Source: Gorsachius magnificus
Lineage: Eukaryota > Chordata > Aves > Pelecaniformes > Ardeidae
Length of the DNA: 64,000 nt
Assembly (NCBI GenBank): GCA_034008185.1
Contig: CM067081.1
Location: forward strand, 151,992,258-152,056,257
Reading direction: 5' to 3'
Each line of letters begins with the position of its first letter. The first letter of the stretch is position 1. Made by a program: the position numbers and the translations under genes. Below the pieces are notes generated by a model. That model ran no database searches. It saw only the letters and a list, made by a program, of their open reading frames with translations, and was not told the DNA's origin. Below are positions 60,601-64,000 of this stretch, in pieces.

Positions 60601-62121
60601 AGATCTTGGAAATCTGTGGCAAAGCAGTGGCTGCCAAGTTTGGAGAGGAATTTCAGTTGAATCAATGTGTATTATGCAAGTGAGTCTGCTAAATGCATTT
60701 TAAGAATTTTTCTGTGTTCTTTGCCACTAATAGGTTAGCCACCTGCAATGGGCTAAAGCACAAGGATGCTCATGTAATATTTAGTACAGCTCAAATACCA
60801 CGGCTCCTGCTGTACCTCAGGTTACCTCTGTGAAGAACAAGTTAAAGTTCTGGAGTTACAACAGCTTTTTTTTCTTACCAAGTTTAATTGACAAAGTACG
60901 AGAACTTCCCGTATCTGCATGGAGGAGACTAGCACACTGAATACCCATAACATCTTGAATTATTTTGTGGTAGCATGGTTTCTCTACATTTCCTTAATCT
61001 CCTACTGTTTGTGGGTTTAGTTGAAGGATACTTTATAGAGGAGGGAACGTACAGGCTATTCTTCTTCCAGAGACACCACTTCTGTCTTTGTTTACAAGTT
61101 CTGGTGGGAGTTATCCAAGCCAGGGTAGAAAAGCAGTCCTGCAGTTCCCATCTAGACTTCTCAGAAACTCTTAAGTAAAGCCTAAAGAGACAGGAAAGCC
61201 CTGTGGCCACAGTTCCCACCCATGTGCTACTCTGATGTCTATTCTGCTTTCACTGGGATCCTAAGCGGTAAATAAAGAGCACAGGGCAGAGCCCCTGGGG
61301 TTGGGCTTTCCCCCAGAGCTGGTTTTACTCTTGCATTGCTCAGAACCATGTCCAAAAAACTGTCTGTGATCTCTCTTTGAGCCTTGCATGTCTGAGCTTT
61401 GGCTGGCTCAGCTGTCAGACACTGAATGTCAAACCTAGGAGGCTGCTGCTTTTCCATGGAAACGCTCTGTGCGATTGCAGAAATAATCAGGCCTGTCTGG
61501 TGGCCGCTGTGCCCTATTGTTGGATGCTTCCAGACACTGAACTGAATTGGTCTACCTTGACAAACTGAGTTTTCAGCTGAAATCCAGCTTTGCTTTTGTC
61601 ATCCCTCTTGCGTTTTTGGTTTTGTTTAATGTAGGTGGAATGAAAAGCATTAGTGTCACAGTTTATTCTGCTGTTGGAATGTAAACCCCTTCATGCTGGC
61701 TCTCCCCTTCTCTCTATTCATGCACATCTTGCAAAAACAGCTTCAGACCTCTTGCTTCTGGGTAGTTACCACCAACATGAGCTGTCTCATGCCTTGTGTG
61801 TGCAAGGCCTGAGCTGCAGTATCCTCTTCAGGGAGGCTATACTATCATACATTCTCCTTAAACAACTCTTTCTGTGCGCTGCATTTTACTATTGACATAA
61901 AAATAACTTCTTCTCTGTGATCAGCAATTTCCAAGAGGGTTTTCTCTACTAGAGGAAGGAGTACTAATCTAGGGCCTTTGGATTTACAGGGGGGTTTTAA
62001 TTACATTTTACATTATTTACTTTCCATAGTACTTTAAAATGGTATTAATCAACGTGCCTGACTAAGTCTAGACAGGTTTTTGGTGTTGGCTTTAAAGAAA
62101 AAACAAGGTTCTTTTCTACAG
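57685..62121. other. Probable intron
   Basis: No recognised element. The 107-codon plus frame at 59948-60271 starts MTGGFVLYASNAIHLS but has no supporting acceptor, donor or domain. Confidence 0.35.
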
Positions 62122-62309
62122 GTATTACTGACTTGGAGGCACCACTGATCCAGCTTAGTGGGAGAGGTGCCATAAACTATTTGGAAAGTAAAGTAATTCC
62201 AGTTGATGGAATAAGTGTTTCGGTGTATTGGGCTGGTGCTTTTCCTGATCTGGAAATTACTATTTTTGGAGACATAACAATAGAAGTCTTGATTTTCCTA
62301 CTTCTGTAA
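62122..62309 (+). CDS. Candidate coding exon with open frame to a stop
   Basis: An acceptor with tract gttcttttctacag (AG at 62120-62121) opens the frame that continues in phase from 57684. The first two bases complete a Gly codon, then ITDLEAPLIQLSGRGAINYL follows. The frame runs 61 codons to TAA at 62307-62309, so it could be a terminal exon. A donor-like GTAAAG at 62188 would instead end a 66-base internal exon after INYLE. In AT-rich DNA an open frame of this length is somewhat unlikely by chance, but not decisive. No domain is recognised. Confidence 0.3.
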
Positions 62310-64000
62310 GGAGTTTAATTTCATAACTTGAAAGTTATTCTGGAGGACTGCCTATGAAGGAAAGATAACTTTCAGGCTTGTACACCAAATAGAGCACTAA
62401 GATGGTCTAGTATGAGCTCTGTCCGTGTTTCTTTGTTGTCCTTTCATGATAATTGCCAAAACTAAACATCCACAGAAACAGCTGTTGTTAACATTGGGAG
62501 AATGATTGCTGCAGTGGATGGAGACAGTCCATGTCATTGAACTGGTGAGGAGATAGCTTGTCTCCATGCTGCGAATCCCACTTCTGTAAGCACTAGCAGT
62601 TTGGAAGGGAAAGGTTTATCACTTGAAATGCTGACATCCCTTAATCAAAGAGCAGCCGTAAGAACAAAAGCAAAATAGTTGCTGCCCCTCTCCCACACCC
62701 AGCAGCACGCATGTGCTTACGTGGGACCCTGTGAAAGAAGAAACTCCGTAGTGTTGTTTCTTGTGACGTTGAGGAAGCGTGTGCTGATGCAAAACCATGA
62801 GGTCTGAAAACACTTGGGAAGTAAGGGGAGTGCAACTCACCTAGGCATGAGGTCTCCATTTGCTTTATATCTGCAGAGGTGCTGCTGAGGATACATTTGC
62901 TGTCTGCAGGGTTTTAATTCATTGCTTTCCTTCTGCAAAGTACCATTTTTTTTTTTTAATTTAGAAAAATAGCCAATTGAGGTAAGACTGGAAGAGCATC
63001 ACTGTCATACAAAGGGACCTTAAAGGACCAGTGTGGAAGCCTCAGCCCTTCTGTACTTACCACAAAAAATGTTAAATCTTGGGATTCTGGACAAGTAAGA
63101 GGAAATTTTGCAAATTTCAGCCTTTACAGTTGGTTACAGAGTATTTTTTTGTACTCTTAAAAATTTAGACATCCTGTTTCCCTTGAAGTGAACTTCCTCA
63201 ATACCATCTGGTATTGAGTTAAAAGAAATACTTACATATTATTGAAGCTACTTTATTTTTAGAAACAAAGGTCATACTGTAATAGAGCAGATCAGTGGTC
63301 TGTTGTATTGCTTTGTCCCTGGCAGTAACGTGCAAGTGGTACAACTGTCAGGTATTAAAAGGTAGAACTCTAAAACCGGGTGTGAGAAATGGGCAAAAGC
63401 CCAAAACTGTGCATGTGTGAGACCTGGTGTCACTTACTTAGGTGCTGTGGTTGGCTTTATAAATAAAGCTTTCAAATCTTAAGCAGAGACTGGAGACTAA
63501 CTTCTGTCAAACAGGCCTTACTCTAAACTCAAGTAACTTCTTTTGTGTGAATAGTTTTTAAACGGTCATCACAAAAAAAACCCAACCCATATCCAGTTTG
63601 AAAAACTGACATTTCTAAAGCCCAGTTTGAGTCTCCATCAACCTGTGTAAAATACCAAAGTCTTAGTTTACCAGACAGCAGCTGGGACTGGAAGAAGTGG
63701 GTCATTGTTATAAAAGACAATCTCCTCAATGGAATCAATTCAGGAGACAGGTTGTCAATATGTTGGTTTTTTTTCCATTAGTATCTTCCAGCTCAACCCA
63801 ATTTATTCCTAAACTCCTATCTGTCTCAGACTGGGCCAAAGATTAAGGTGAGATGGCAGGTTTTCTTTCCCTTATCCACCTCTCCTCAGAAGCATTTTGG
63901 ATGCGCTGTTTTCCTTTCTCCTTTTCAAGTAGTTTGAATAAAACATTTGTCACGTTATACAGAGGAGACTTGTTTGGTGTTGCTCCATGTAACTTACCTA
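62310..64000. other. Non-coding right edge
   Basis: AT-rich DNA with no assignable exon or repeat. AATAAA occurs at about 63463 (ttataaataaagc) and could serve as a poly(A) signal if 62122-62309 is a last exon, but evidence is thin. Confidence 0.3.

Noticed and set aside
1..64000. Bacterial-type systems, CRISPR arrays, operons, integrons
   Set aside because: No regularly spaced repeats, no gene-dense strands and no ribosome-binding-site-led ORFs; the window has vertebrate composition and avian retroelements.

Overview
This window looks like bird nuclear DNA. The evidence is three fragments of CR1 non-LTR retrotransposon, one ending in the avian-type tail of repeated ATTCTATG, two solo LTRs of an avian endogenous retrovirus family, a single compact CpG island in AT-rich surroundings, and very low repeat density otherwise. 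Nothing is bacterial or phage-like: there are no dense operons, no long ORFs and no CRISPR arrays. Most ORFs are short chance frames. I could not name any gene with confidence, so gene symbols are left empty.

Layout. Positions 1-6004 are AT-rich non-coding DNA, probably intron. At 6005 a very strong splice acceptor opens a 28-codon frame that ends in a C-terminal PPPY motif. About 5.7 kb of AT-rich DNA with several AATAAA signals follows, which fits a long 3' UTR of a plus-strand gene ending near 11.84 kb. From 11.85 to 21.2 kb is apparently intergenic DNA with one weak minus-strand terminal-exon candidate at 17.7 kb. A solo LTR occupies 21211-22304. The CpG island at about 23.6-24.7 kb is the promoter of another gene, most likely transcribed on the plus strand: it has consensus donors at 24000 and 24211 and a downstream cluster of CRE-like sites.

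From about 25 kb to the end the window reads as long introns. They carry an internally deleted CR1 (29.1-30.25 kb, minus), a CR1 3' tail (40.6-41.0 kb, plus), an old CR1 (51.65-52.5 kb, plus) and a second solo LTR (53160-54117). Three small plus-strand candidate exons (51495-51618, 57632-57684 and from 62122) have mutually compatible splice phases and would read through as one protein segment. That makes them the best candidates for coding exons of the CpG-island gene.

Limits. Exon calls rest on splice-site appearance, open frame and phase only. RNA-seq, a protein search or an alignment to chicken or zebra finch would settle them quickly. I found no convincing undescribed biological system; the most useful leads are the unidentified exons, the promoter architecture and the rearranged retroelements.
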